A stretch of DNA of 64,000 bases. Source: Callipepla californica brunnescens. Taxonomy: Eukaryota; Chordata; Aves; Galliformes; Odontophoridae. Made by a program: the position numbers and the translations under genes. Shown here piece by piece: positions 37,801 to 47,430 of this stretch. The stretch spans positions 3,682,166 through 3,746,165 of the forward strand of contig JALIRH010000048.1 of NCBI GenBank assembly GCA_023055505.1, in the 5' to 3' direction. Below the pieces are notes generated by a model. The model saw only the letters and a list, made by a program, of their open reading frames with translations, was not told where the DNA came from and ran no database searches. The first letter of the stretch is position 1. The number at the start of each line of letters is the position of its first letter.

Positions 37801-40800
37801 GCACCCGAAGACCTTTGACTCCTTTTCCACAACAAAGGAATTGTGTTTTTTTTTCTTTAGGCTCCTGCTCCTGGAATTATTTCTCCTCGTGGAGGTGATG
37901 ATTCTTACAACTCTGGCGTTCCACAGGCAAACACAAATCGTCCACTACCTGAACCAGGCTATTTCACAAAACCTTCGGTCGCGCCCGCAACTTTAAAACC
38001 GGCGGAATCCAAAGGGGTAGAGTTTTCAAGAGATAAATGTGTACAGCCAGGAACAGCTGAAGGATCGGAAGCACCCCAGCCAACAACCTTCCAAGGAAGC
38101 ACCCACGGTGGAGATGAGGATGATGACGGGCCTCAGTTTGATCCTGTGGTGCCACTCCCAGACAAGATTGAAGCAAAGACAGGTGAAGAAGATGAAGAAG
38201 AGTTCTTCTGCAACAGAGCCAAGCTCTTCCGGTTTGATGCGGAATCTAAGCAATGGAAAGAAAGAGGTGTTGGAAATGTAAAAATACTGAAGCATAAAGC
38301 ATCCGGCAAATTTCGTCTCTTAATGAGAAGAGACCAAGTACTAAAAATCTGTGCAAATCACTACATTAATAGTGATATGAAATTAGCTCCAAGTGCTGGA
38401 TCAGATAGGTCGTTTGTATGGCACGCTTTAGATCATGCAGATGAGCTGCCCAAGCCAGAACAGCTTGCAATTCGATTTAAAACAGCGGAGGAAGCAGTGC
38501 TTTTCAAAAGTAAGTTTGAGGAGTGTCAGAACGCTTTAAAAACTGCGGGATCAAGTGCTGCTACGTCTGTGACTCAGAGTACTGGGACTGCTAAAGAGGT
38601 GGCGCATCGAGATCTCAAGGAGTCTAGTGGGTCAACAGTACGGATACTGAACTCTGCATTTCGGTTCTCAAAAGATAGCGTGACTAGTGAATCTGAAAGC
38701 AAAGGCAGTTTTCCATCAACATCAACTGCCCCAACGACTTTTTCTTTTGGAAAGGAAGCTGTTCAGACTTCTTCATCCGGTGGTGGTTTTGGACAGTCTC
38801 CCTTGAACAGGAATCAATGGGAATTGGGCCAAAGGCCAAGTCCGGATCCATGGGAAGCACGTGGCATCCCGTTAACCGGATCTGCTGCCAGTTTAAAAGG
38901 CAGTGGTAACACCGCCCAGGGCAAATTTGGATCGGCGTTTGCTAAAAAGGAAGGTCAATGGGACTGTAACATCTGTTTAGTAAGAAATGAGCCCACTGCC
39001 ACAAAACGTGTTGCCGGCCAGAATCCAAGTAAAACTAGCGCAGAAGTAACTCCTGAACAGTTTTCCTTTAAAATTGACCGCTTAGATACTCCAAAGGCTG
39101 CTCAGAATGACGTGGGGACTGCTTTTCCTCTGAAAGGTCAGTGGAACTGCTGTGTATGCTCTGTCGAGCATTTTTAGTACCGAAAAGTCCCAGACATTCA
39201 CGTTTGGAAATCCTTCAGCCACAGGTTCCCCTTTTGGATTCAGCTTTAATCCTCCAAGGAAAAGCGGAGATGGCACTTCTCCACTTCGGAGAGCAGAGCT
39301 GCAGAACAGGGTGGCTGAAGCCCCAAAAAGCTCTGGTGCGCCTCAGAAACTTTCAGACAGCAAGGCATCCAACTTGGCTCCTTCAGCACGAGCTGGGCCC
39401 TGCAACTTCTCATTTAAGATTCTGGACAGAGGTGAGTGTTACTTGAACTCATGATTAGTGTGCCCGTTATTAGTCGAGTGTTTATTATTGTTCGTTTGAC
39501 TTTTTTTGTCTTCATGTGTAGTTCATTTCATTTCTAATGCGTGTCGGTGAATCTTCAAATTCTGGAGTTCCCACTTGAGGGAGTGTTAAGCGGTAGTTAA
39601 TTGCACATACAAATACAAACCTGTGTTCTGCAGGATCAGTCTTGAGTTAGATGGAGAATTGCAGGGAGGACTTGGATCTCTATGGAAGCGTTCTTTAAAA
39701 TGTCAAGGGCATTTTTTTTTTTCCTTAGTGGACATGTGGAGGCCTCACTCTGACTGGTGAATTATGAGAACAGCATTTGTGCTTAAGCTAAAACTTGAAT
39801 TATCTCTGTGATTGAGTGGCTGGGTATTCTGCAATTACACTGGGTACATTTACTTGGAGTCCTCAGTGAGTGGTCTGTGCAATTTCAGATGCACAGCCTA
39901 AGTTACACCAGTTGTCTTTCTCCTCACCTTGAAGAGATCCTGTGATTACATCCCCAGTTACGCAGTGTCTCATACTGGCTAGAAGATAACTTACAGAAGC
40001 AGAGGCTGGGATTTGCTGGCTTAATACTGATAGAGGGCTTCATGCACTGCTTCCACTCATCTGAGTGACTGAATCACATACTCACTTGCAGGATACCTGC
40101 CTACCTTTGTAATGTGGCAGTAGGTGCCACCTATTAAATCATCTATAGCTTTCCATCATAAGAATGCAAATTTCTTGTTCAAGATTTTTACTCTAGGTCT
40201 TCATGTATGGGCTCAGAAGAGCTATTGAGATCTCATACGACCAAAAGGGTTTGTTTATAGGACTGCTGCTGCTGAGTTTGAGCTGTTCTCTACTGTGCAA
40301 AAGACTGAAGCACTTGTAATCAAAGAAGTCATTCAGTTTGGACCTAAAGGCTGGGAAGGGAGCACTTAAAGACACTGTTAAAATTGATCTGGTCCTTAGA
40401 ACTTTTGATACTGTTGTTTTTTTGTTTTTTTTTTTTCCTAGTGCTACATGTACTGGAAGAAACTAATGGAAAAATTGCTTTTAAATAACAGCTTTATTTT
40501 AGTGTGCTGTTGCATCAGACTATCAAGGAACACGTCTACAAGCGCTAAAGTTATCTTCTTTCCTTGTTGTCTTCCGCAGAAATGCATGTGCAGGAAAGTC
40601 AGTGTCCTCAGGAACTGAGGAGTACTCTGGTTTCTGTCTGAAGCTTCGTGTTTCATTTTCACTACATTGTGCCATGGAGCTGGCAGATCTTTTCTTACTT
40701 AAAAAGAAACCTTAAGCTTTACCTTCTGCTGCCTAGCTTAACCTAATCCATACTAGAGCAGGTTATCAAGTGGGCTGACTTTCTGAAGCAGTCCAACTGT

Positions 40801-43800
40801 TCTTAGAAACAACCAGTACGTGGATATTGATGTGCTTATGGGCACGTAACCAATTAACCGTTGTGCTTCTCTTAAGCCTTTACTTCTGAATTATTCCTCT
40901 AAACAGAAAGCTCTGTACACGTGTGACCCTTAAACTGAGACATCCTTCTTCTCTGATTCCGTTCTTTTGCAGTAATATTACGTGTTTCTGCTTTAGCATT
41001 AACTTTTGATTGTCATGCGTGTTCTGCTTGTGCCAAATAAGCTACTTTGTGTTGAAGAAGGGAGGACAAAAAGCTGCGTAATGTGATCTGTAGTGGTGTT
41101 TCTCCTTGCTGGGAAAGCTAGTTAAATTTCAGAAGGCTGAGAACAGTGTTTTGGTTGCTTTGGTAGCGTGGAACTAAAAGGTTACTTCTAGAACGGGTTT
41201 CAGTAACTGCTGTTAAGGTAAAAGGTTGAGAGTCGTCAGTAAAAATCACAGGTCTCCCAGGCATATCACACAGAATTGTAGGGGTTGGAAGTGACCTCTA
41301 GAGAGCGTCAAGTCCAACCCCCATGAATTTGAAAGAAGTTATATTCGTTTGCTGTTAATAAAACTAATGCAGAAGTAACTCTTGAACAATTTTCCTTTCA
41401 ACTTGACCGTTTAGATACGCCAAAGGCTGCTCAGAATGACGTGGGGACTGCTTTTCCTCTGAAAGGTCAGTGGAACTGCTGTGTATGCTCTGTCAAGAGC
41501 ATTTTTAGTACCGAAAAGTCCAAGACATTCACGTTTGGAAATCCTTCAGCCACAGGTTCCCCTTTTGGATTCAGCTTTAATCCTCCAAGGAAAAGCGGAG
41601 ATGGCACTTCTCCACTTCGGAGAGCGGAGCTGCAGAACAGGGTGGCTGAAGCCCCAAAAAGCTCTGGTGCGCCTCAGAAACTTTCAGACAGCAAGGCATC
41701 CAACTTGGCTCCTTCAGCACGAGCTGGGCCCTGCAACTTCTCATTTAAGATTCTGGACAGAGGTGAGTGTTACTTGAACTCATGATTAGTGTGCCCGTTA
41801 TTAGTCGAGTGTTTATTATTGTTCGTTTGACTTTTTTTGTCTTCATGTGTAGTTCATTTCATTTCTAATGCGTGTTGGTGAATCTTCAAATTCTGGAGTT
41901 CCTACTTGAGGGAGTGTTAAGCGGTAGTTAATTGCACATACAAATACAAACCTGTGTTCTGCAGGATCAGTCTTGAGTTAGATGGAGAATTGCAGGGAGG
42001 ACTTGGATCTCTATGGAAGCGTTCTTTAAAATGTCAAGGGCATTTTTTTTTTTTACTTAGTGTACATGTGGAGGCCTCACTCTGACTGGTGAATTATGAG
42101 AACAGCATTTGTGCTTAAGCTAAAACTTGAATTATATTTTCTGGAATTGGAAACGCTCCAAGCTCTTCAGTAGCACAAGTTGCTGCAGACACCTTGAATT
42201 CTACGACTCTCTTTTTCAGCCCTAGATTGTACTTATTCTTCGTAGGTGATACCCCTACGGTTCTTCCCTATAGCTGTTTCGTTTGGTGTAAGAGCATAAA
42301 TAATCCTTGTACCTCTATAGAAGTGCTGATCTGGTCCTGTGGTCTGTGGATTTCAAAGGCAGTAGGATAGGACGTAGTTGGGCATGCAGGTTAGAACTTG
42401 TTCAGTCTTAGCACGTTCTGTAACTATGACTCTTTTTTCCTGTGGATGACTAGAAAGTATATAGCCTTCAGGTCCGTTTCTAGCAACTAAAGTAATAATT
42501 CAGCTCTGTAATGTGGGCAGTGGGGAGCTGGTGTTGCTACTGTTGAGAAATAATTTTCATGTTCTGTTCCATTTATGTACAAAGCTGAGAAGACCACTGA
42601 GCCATCAGACAGTCCATCATCTGATGATGTTGTAATTGTTTATGAGCTGACACCTACCCCTGAGCAGAGAGCTCTCGCAGGCTTTCTTAAACTACCGTCG
42701 ACATTCTTCTGTTATAAAAATAAGCCTGGATGTGTGAGTGAGGAGGATGATGGTAAGGAGTGTCAAATTTGATCTTCGTGTTGCTTTCTTTCTTTTTTTT
42801 TATTTTTTGTGGGGGGGGGAAGGGATGGAGGGACCAACAGGCACTAATATTATATAGACAGGTAAAAACTGTCATCTTCCTTTTGGCCAATGTCTTTCTG
42901 CCTTCCTTTTCAAATCTGTTCTGTGGGACTCTTAAGTAAAGTTAACAAGGTCCTTGTTTCTTTAAAGCATGAGACCTGTGCCATAGGTATAGGCAGAAAA
43001 AGTGTCTGTAGCATAATAAGGCACCTGTATGTAAATAAGAATTGAAAGCTTACTTGCTGATGTGTAAAATCCTTAGAACATGCGTAGCAGTCTTGCATGT
43101 GTGACCAGGCCTGTGAGTCTGAAAGGCTTAACAAACTTGGACTTCTGTGTTTGGAAGACCCTTGAGCACTGATGCTTATTTCCTGTCTTTAAGATGAAGA
43201 CTATGAAACAGCAGTTAAGAAACTTAATGGAAAACTGTATCCCACTGATGAAAAAGAAAAAAGGAAATGGCAAGGTATGTCTGGAAACGCCAGAGTTAAT
43301 TTCTTAGATGATCAAGTGTCATCTTCAAATGTGGAGGGCACTTAGGCTGTGAGGTTGACTTGATATTTCCTGAGATGGATAGTTTGGGGAACGCTGACCT
43401 GCGTTTTGGAGAGCCTCAAAACAAGGGCATGAAACTGTTTTCTTAGCCTGAGACTTCTGCCTTTCTTTTTGCTGGGTAGGGCTGGGCTTTGTGAGATGCT
43501 TTGAAAGTCTGGGACACGGAAAAACTGTCTACCTCTGTGAATGTTGGCTACTTCTGCAGATAGGTGATGGAGATTCTAAGAGTTAATCTCTAATAGAGAG
43601 ACCCAAGTTTGACAGACGTACAGTTCCCCAGTTCCCCTGAGAGTGACTTTTTAATGATACTACTTCAGAGGTTCTAATCTGAAATGAAGACGTTCTGGAT
43701 ATCATTAGGTTCCTTTCTAATGTACGTGCCTAAAATTATTTCAACGTTAAGCTGCCTTCCACCAGCTGTTTTCCACTAATTTTTGTTGTTTGCAGTAGGC

Positions 43801-45755
43801 ACCCTGGAGAAAAAGGAATTGGAGAGCGAATGCATTACTACTTCAGAAAGGAAGCCTCCTGAGGAGAAGGCTGAAGAGGAAGTCCTGCTGGTTCCTTCTC
43901 CGTCTGCCTGTGGCGGTCGCAGTAACGCTGAAAGTGACAGTCCAGAAGGCTCTCAGGCAGAAGTTAAAACTCAGTTACCTGAAGTACGGATCGAGCCTTT
44001 CCAAAACACTTGGTCTATAAATTCGCAGCATTCCTCTCAGCTTCTTTTCACTTAGTGACAAATAAAGCATCCAGCAGCTTGGCTCCTTTGGCTGTGCCTC
44101 AAGTCTGTTCTGGCGCTGAAACCTGGGGTGTAGAGCTGAAGTTTCTCAGGGAGAGAAACCTCCTGAAGTAGAAACAGCTTTGGCTAGCAGAACTTTTGTA
44201 ACACGTGTGTAAGAGTGAAGTGATTTCAGGGAGATTTCCAAGAGCTGTAGGACTTGTTTTGTAATCGTAGCGCTTCTAAGGTACTTCAGTCTCTTGTTTG
44301 GCTGAACTTCAGTGAGTGTTGAGAGTAATGAAGAGCGTCTGAAGCCTTCTTGGGTTTTTTCTTGGGTTCTTTCCCCCCAGTTGTTCGCTTCTCTGAACTT
44401 CCATTAGTAGCTGTTCTGAAACATGAGCAGCACTATAGGAAAGTTGGAGTCGTAGTTTTTCAGACCGATGTCTTAAGTACTGCTGTTGTAATTAAGTGAA
44501 GGAATTGATAACACTGGAGTGAGGGGGAGAGGGAAAATGTGGCTTTTTGGGGGCAGGGAGGTGTGGTTCTTCCTGGTGTCCAGGCTTAATGTGGCTTGAG
44601 TATTTAGGCTCTCTGGACTGATTTGCTTACTGTTTTATTAATCTCAGGAGGGTGAAGTCACAGACTCAACTGACGTAGTCCCTCCAAGTAAGGAAGAATT
44701 ACATACTCCATCAACCAGCGCAGCAGCAGTGGTATTTGTGCAGTCAGCTGCTAGCAGTGAACAACCAGATTCCACAGGAACTGCTCACGAACCACAGAAT
44801 TTCTCGGGAGCTGATGATAAACCCGTGGACTTGTCAACTAAAAAAGAAGGTGATCCTGAGTGTTCGGGGTCAACAGAAGGTAAAATTGGGAGTATGTAAC
44901 GATTTGTTTTGGCCTTCTTGTGCGTGTAGAAGATTAAGTATGCTGGTTTTTCTGGTATAGATGACTTTTATCTATTGCCTCAAACAGAGTACCAGCACTG
45001 AATTTGAGGCACATGTATCAGTCTAGTAAAAACGTGAAGGGGAGAGGAAATACTTCTGTCCATCAAATGTAGTATGTTCAGATGACACTGCTCCAAAGCA
45101 CCGCTACTCTGTTTTATGATTAATACTTGAATTAGCTTACTGAACACTTATTCATGTTCAGTGGATCTGCAGAGTCACAGGAATCACAGATGCGTATGGT
45201 ATGCTGGAACTCATTCTTGAGCAGTTTCTTGAACTGTGATAAAACTGTCCTAATGAGAAGTTCCGTGCAAATTTTAAGGCTTCTCTAGTTTTTTCTTATA
45301 AATGTATGAGGTTTCTCTTAAAGAAAGAGAAAAACGTGTGACTTTTCCATCTTTGACAGAACATAAACCCATGTCGTTTGGCTTTGGGAATGCTTCAGGC
45401 TTGTCATTTGCAGATCTGGCTTCCAAGAGCTCTGGAGACTTTGCTTTTGGCTCTAAAGGTGAGTTAACGTGTACCCTCTGGTACAGGTACGCATCTGGAT
45501 TTGTGCATCCCACAGTGAACCTTTGTGCACCAGATTTCTGCTTACTGTCAAATGATGTGATAAACTTGTACATTTGTGTCACCTTAAAATGTCAATATCT
45601 TAATTGTAGATAAAAACTTCAAGTGGGCAAACACAGGAGCAGCTGTTTTTGGAGTACAGCCGGCCAGTAAGGCAGAAGAAGATGAAGGTGGCAGTGATGA
45701 TGAGGTGGTACATAGTGATGATATCCACTTTGAGCCAATTGTCTCCTTACCAGAG
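25450..45755 (+). CDS. RANBP2: RANBP2-like nucleoporin gene, truncated and internally deleted
   Basis: RANBP2 (Nup358) is the large cytoplasmic-filament nucleoporin, which binds Ran and has SUMO E3 activity. This copy has the promoter, exons 1-19 with matching phases, a shortened large exon with Ran-binding domain 1, one IR1 SUMO-ligase repeat, and 3' exons up to the lead-in of Ran-binding domain 4 ('[12 protein letters not shown]'). Missing are most FG/zinc-finger repeats, Ran-binding domains 2 and 3, the Ran-binding domain 4 core and the cyclophilin domain. A 2-nt deletion in the large exon ends the direct frame at 39175, predicting about 1,337 residues against roughly 3,200 for the full protein. 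A second, unshifted copy of that exon end lies at 41371-41762. It is either a short expressed paralogue or a young pseudogene; the intact 5' exons favour the former. The start is the ATG followed by '[16 protein letters not shown]', matching the family N terminus. Confidence 0.9.
25890..25960 (-). mobile_element. Short CR1 LINE fragment in RANBP2 intron 1
   Basis: 'ggaatcacggagttggagcg' followed by 'gaagggatctctagagatca' and 'tctagtccgtcc' matches the reversed 3' end of a CR1 subfamily. Only about 70 bp remain, just downstream of the CpG island. Confidence 0.75.
28260..28392. repeat. C-rich tract and (GT)n microsatellite before exon 4
   Basis: A polyC-rich run (28260-28285) and about ten GT units (28372-28392) lie in the short intron before exon 28407-28559. 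The GT tract ends 15 bases before that exon and stands in for a normal polypyrimidine tract. Confidence 0.85.
31872..31890 (+). repeat. G-rich tract
   Basis: Runs of ten and seven G separated by AA lie in a RANBP2 intron. They could form a G-quadruplex, but no function is evident. Confidence 0.8.
33199..33219 (+). repeat. Poly-T tract
   Basis: About 21 consecutive T lie in the intron before exon 33540-33718. Simple-sequence slippage explains it. Confidence 0.9.
37861..39431 (+). other. RANBP2: RANBP2-like large exon, copy 1: Ran-binding domain 1, broken zinc finger, frameshift
   Basis: The exon begins after tttctttag and is open to a stop at 39175. It encodes a short linker ('PEPGYFTKP'), Ran-binding domain 1 (about residues 990-1130; '[18 protein letters not shown]', '[17 protein letters not shown]' and '[18 protein letters not shown]' are all kept), an FG-poor stretch, then '[17 protein letters not shown]'. 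In that zinc finger the second cysteine pair is changed to Arg and Gly (TKRVAGQN), so it cannot bind zinc. The next finger keeps only its first pair and is fused to the sequence that follows Ran-binding domain 3 in the parent ('[14 protein letters not shown]'). Just after that fusion two bases are missing relative to copy 2, causing the stop. The donor at 39432 is intact. Confidence 0.9.
39030..39803 (+). repeat. Tandem segmental duplication, copy 1
   Basis: Covers the end of the RANBP2 large exon plus about 370 bp of the following intron. It matches 41359-42134 at an offset of 2,329-2,331 bp. Intron and exon parts are both about 98-99% identical except for the first 60 or so bases, which differ more. 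It ends at 'aaaacttgaattat' in both copies. Confidence 0.95.
39804..41267 (+). other. Spacer between the duplicated RANBP2 exon ends
   Basis: About 1.5 kb of intron-like sequence. I see no exon matching RANBP2 and no recognisable element until the CR1 fragment at 41268. Short open frames here have no family similarity. Confidence 0.5.
41268..41325 (-). mobile_element. CR1 LINE 3' fragment
   Basis: 'cacagaattgtaggggttgg' then 'aagtgacctctagagagcg' and 'caagtccaaccccc' is a reversed CR1 3' end. It ends about 35 bp before tandem-duplication copy 2. Confidence 0.9.
41359..42134 (+). repeat. Tandem segmental duplication, copy 2
   Basis: Second copy of the 39030-39803 segment. It keeps the two bases lost from copy 1. 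The upstream 60 or so bases are clearly more diverged from copy 1 than the rest, suggesting that they derive from another zinc-finger repeat or that conversion stopped there. Confidence 0.95.
41371..41762 (+). other. RANBP2: RANBP2-like large-exon end, copy 2 (unshifted)
   Basis: The frame is open from a possible acceptor (tttgctgttaataaaactaatgcag) to the donor at 41763. It encodes the half zinc finger '[20 protein letters not shown]' and continues through '[13 protein letters not shown]' to '[10 protein letters not shown]'. It ends in phase 1, which fits the next exon at 42585 (GCT, Ala). The acceptor is poor. If both copies were spliced in series the product would already have stopped in copy 1. 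This copy helps only if it replaces the end of copy 1. Confidence 0.75.
42585..45755 (+). other. RANBP2: RANBP2-like 3' exons: IR1 SUMO-ligase repeat to Ran-binding domain 4 lead-in
   Basis: Exons 42585-42752, 43194-43274, 43796-43983, 44648-44879, 45360-45458 and 45610-45755 form a single frame. The first two hold an intact IR1 repeat, with SUMO-contact core '[17 protein letters not shown]' and the UBC9-contact part '[14 protein letters not shown]'. The third is a decayed IR2: the hydrophobic core corresponding to IIVWE reads ITTSE and the cysteine motif is lost. Then come '[10 protein letters not shown]', '[17 protein letters not shown]' and the acidic lead-in to Ran-binding domain 4. No Ran-binding domain 4 core or cyclophilin exon follows before the LIMS1 exons. 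With one IR repeat, any SUMO E3 activity would be much altered. Confidence 0.88.
44053..44066 (+). terminator. RANBP2: Possible alternative stop plus AATAAA signal
   Basis: If the donor after 43983 is not used, the frame continues 23 codons to a TAG at 44053. AATAAA follows at 44061. This could make an intronic polyadenylation site ending the transcript after the IR1 repeat. It may equally be chance. Confidence 0.25.
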
Positions 45756-47430
45756 GTGAGGGAACTGTCAGAACTTAAAAGGAATAGTAAGATAAATGTA
45801 TCTACTAACAGCAGGTACTTTTTGGAGGGGGAGGGGGGCGAGGGGGGGGGGGTTGGAAGATGTCTTGTGTGCTTTGTTCTGTATTTTCTCACTGCCTGTG
45901 TGGAAGCGCCTTGCTGTTCTGAATTGTAGTGTGACTTTGTACGGGGAAGTGCATCAGTTAATGATGCAAACTGTAATATTTTCTTCTTCAAGTCAGTGTT
46001 GGTTCCGTAGGTTTCTGCAAGTAACTTTTGAGAAGCCAGAACCTGTTCATGATGGCATACTTGAAAAATGGTGTAGAGGGGGAACTTGAGTAATGGTGAT
46101 ACAAGTGATTTTTTTTCTTTCTACTGAAGACTTTTAGCTTGAGTTCTATTACAGCCTTCCCAGTTGGGTTTGAGAGACTTCTGGAATCGCTAAGCAATAA
46201 TGGTGGAGCACAGTTAACTGTCCAAGGCTAAGAAAACATTTGTAGTTGGAAAAGAAATAGCTCTTCAGGAAGTAAGAGAACTTGAAGCTTCAGTAGAGCT
46301 TAGTGGGCCTTGAAGTAGCCTTATGTAACTTTGGAAGGCTTAACACAGTTGCTCATGTCTGGATTTTGTATTTAACCCTAGCGTGCCTAATAAGGTGAGA
46401 AGCTTGCAATGACTACAGTCTTTCAGTTTGGCTTCCTGTAGGGAATAGAACTTAATTACAGATTAGTATAACTATTAAGCAAGGCTGATAGAGCACACAC
46501 AAACAGTGCGTAGTGTCCTTTAATTGGGTGTAGTCTGCAAAACGTTGTCTTCCTCTTCAGTATTTTGTATGCCTATCCTCATCTGTTAATTGTATTATGA
46601 CTTCTGTGGCTTTCTTTCTTGTTTTACCTGCACTTTTTCTCCTTCGTTGTCACTTCTCCTAGTGGAAATGCCTTCCGTGACACATTTCTCCAGTTCTGTC
46701 AGATTTTCCTTAGCTTTGGAAGGTGTGTTAACCGAAAGATGCTAGAAACGAGTAATGTGCATGCATAAAGTGAGGAAGATATGCAGCTGTGAGGCTTCAG
46801 TTTATTATTTTCAGGTGATGCTTATTGTGATCAAATGCCAATATTTAGTTATTTAATGCCCTTCTAAAGGGTAACACCTGGGATGCTAATAGTGCTGTGC
46901 TGTCACTTAGCACGTCATTCAGCTGACCTGAAACTGTACTGGGAAATGTGCCAGAACATGTGATAGCTTTGTTGTTGTTGTATTTTTAGAAGTACAATAC
47001 TACTCTTCGATGCTGCGTAGGGAAGTAGTGTCGTATTTCTAAAAACAATTTCCAGCTCTGGAATTTGCTGGGCTTTTATATTTTGAAAAGGCTGGACTGT
47101 TCATTGACTTCAGTGCACGATGAGTGTCTGTAGAGCTGTGGGTACAAAAGCACAGAAGAAAGGAAGGCTTTGAGTAATTTCTTGTTGTCTGATGTCAGAA
47201 TTGTAATAATTAATGTTATCAGTGACGATCAGGCGATAGAAAATAAAATCCTGCACCTTCTTCTGAACTTGGTTTGCCTACTAAAGAAATTGTTTGAAAG
47301 ACTTTATTCTCCTCCAGAAAAGAGCTGATAGAAACGAGTTTCTAGTTTCTAGTAGATGCTTAATCAGTATTTTTTACTGTAATCACGGGTGCCGGTACTT
47401 ACCTGTCTTTTGATTGTGTTGTTGTTTCAG
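45756..47430 (+). other. Junction interval between RANBP2-like and LIMS1-like exons
   Basis: 1.7 kb with no recognisable exon. It must contain the breakpoint joining RANBP2 intron to LIMS1 intron. A G-rich run lies at 45825-45852 (interrupted by single A/C), just after the last RANBP2 donor. I found no Ran-binding domain 4 core, cyclophilin or LIM1 sequence. Confidence 0.6.
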
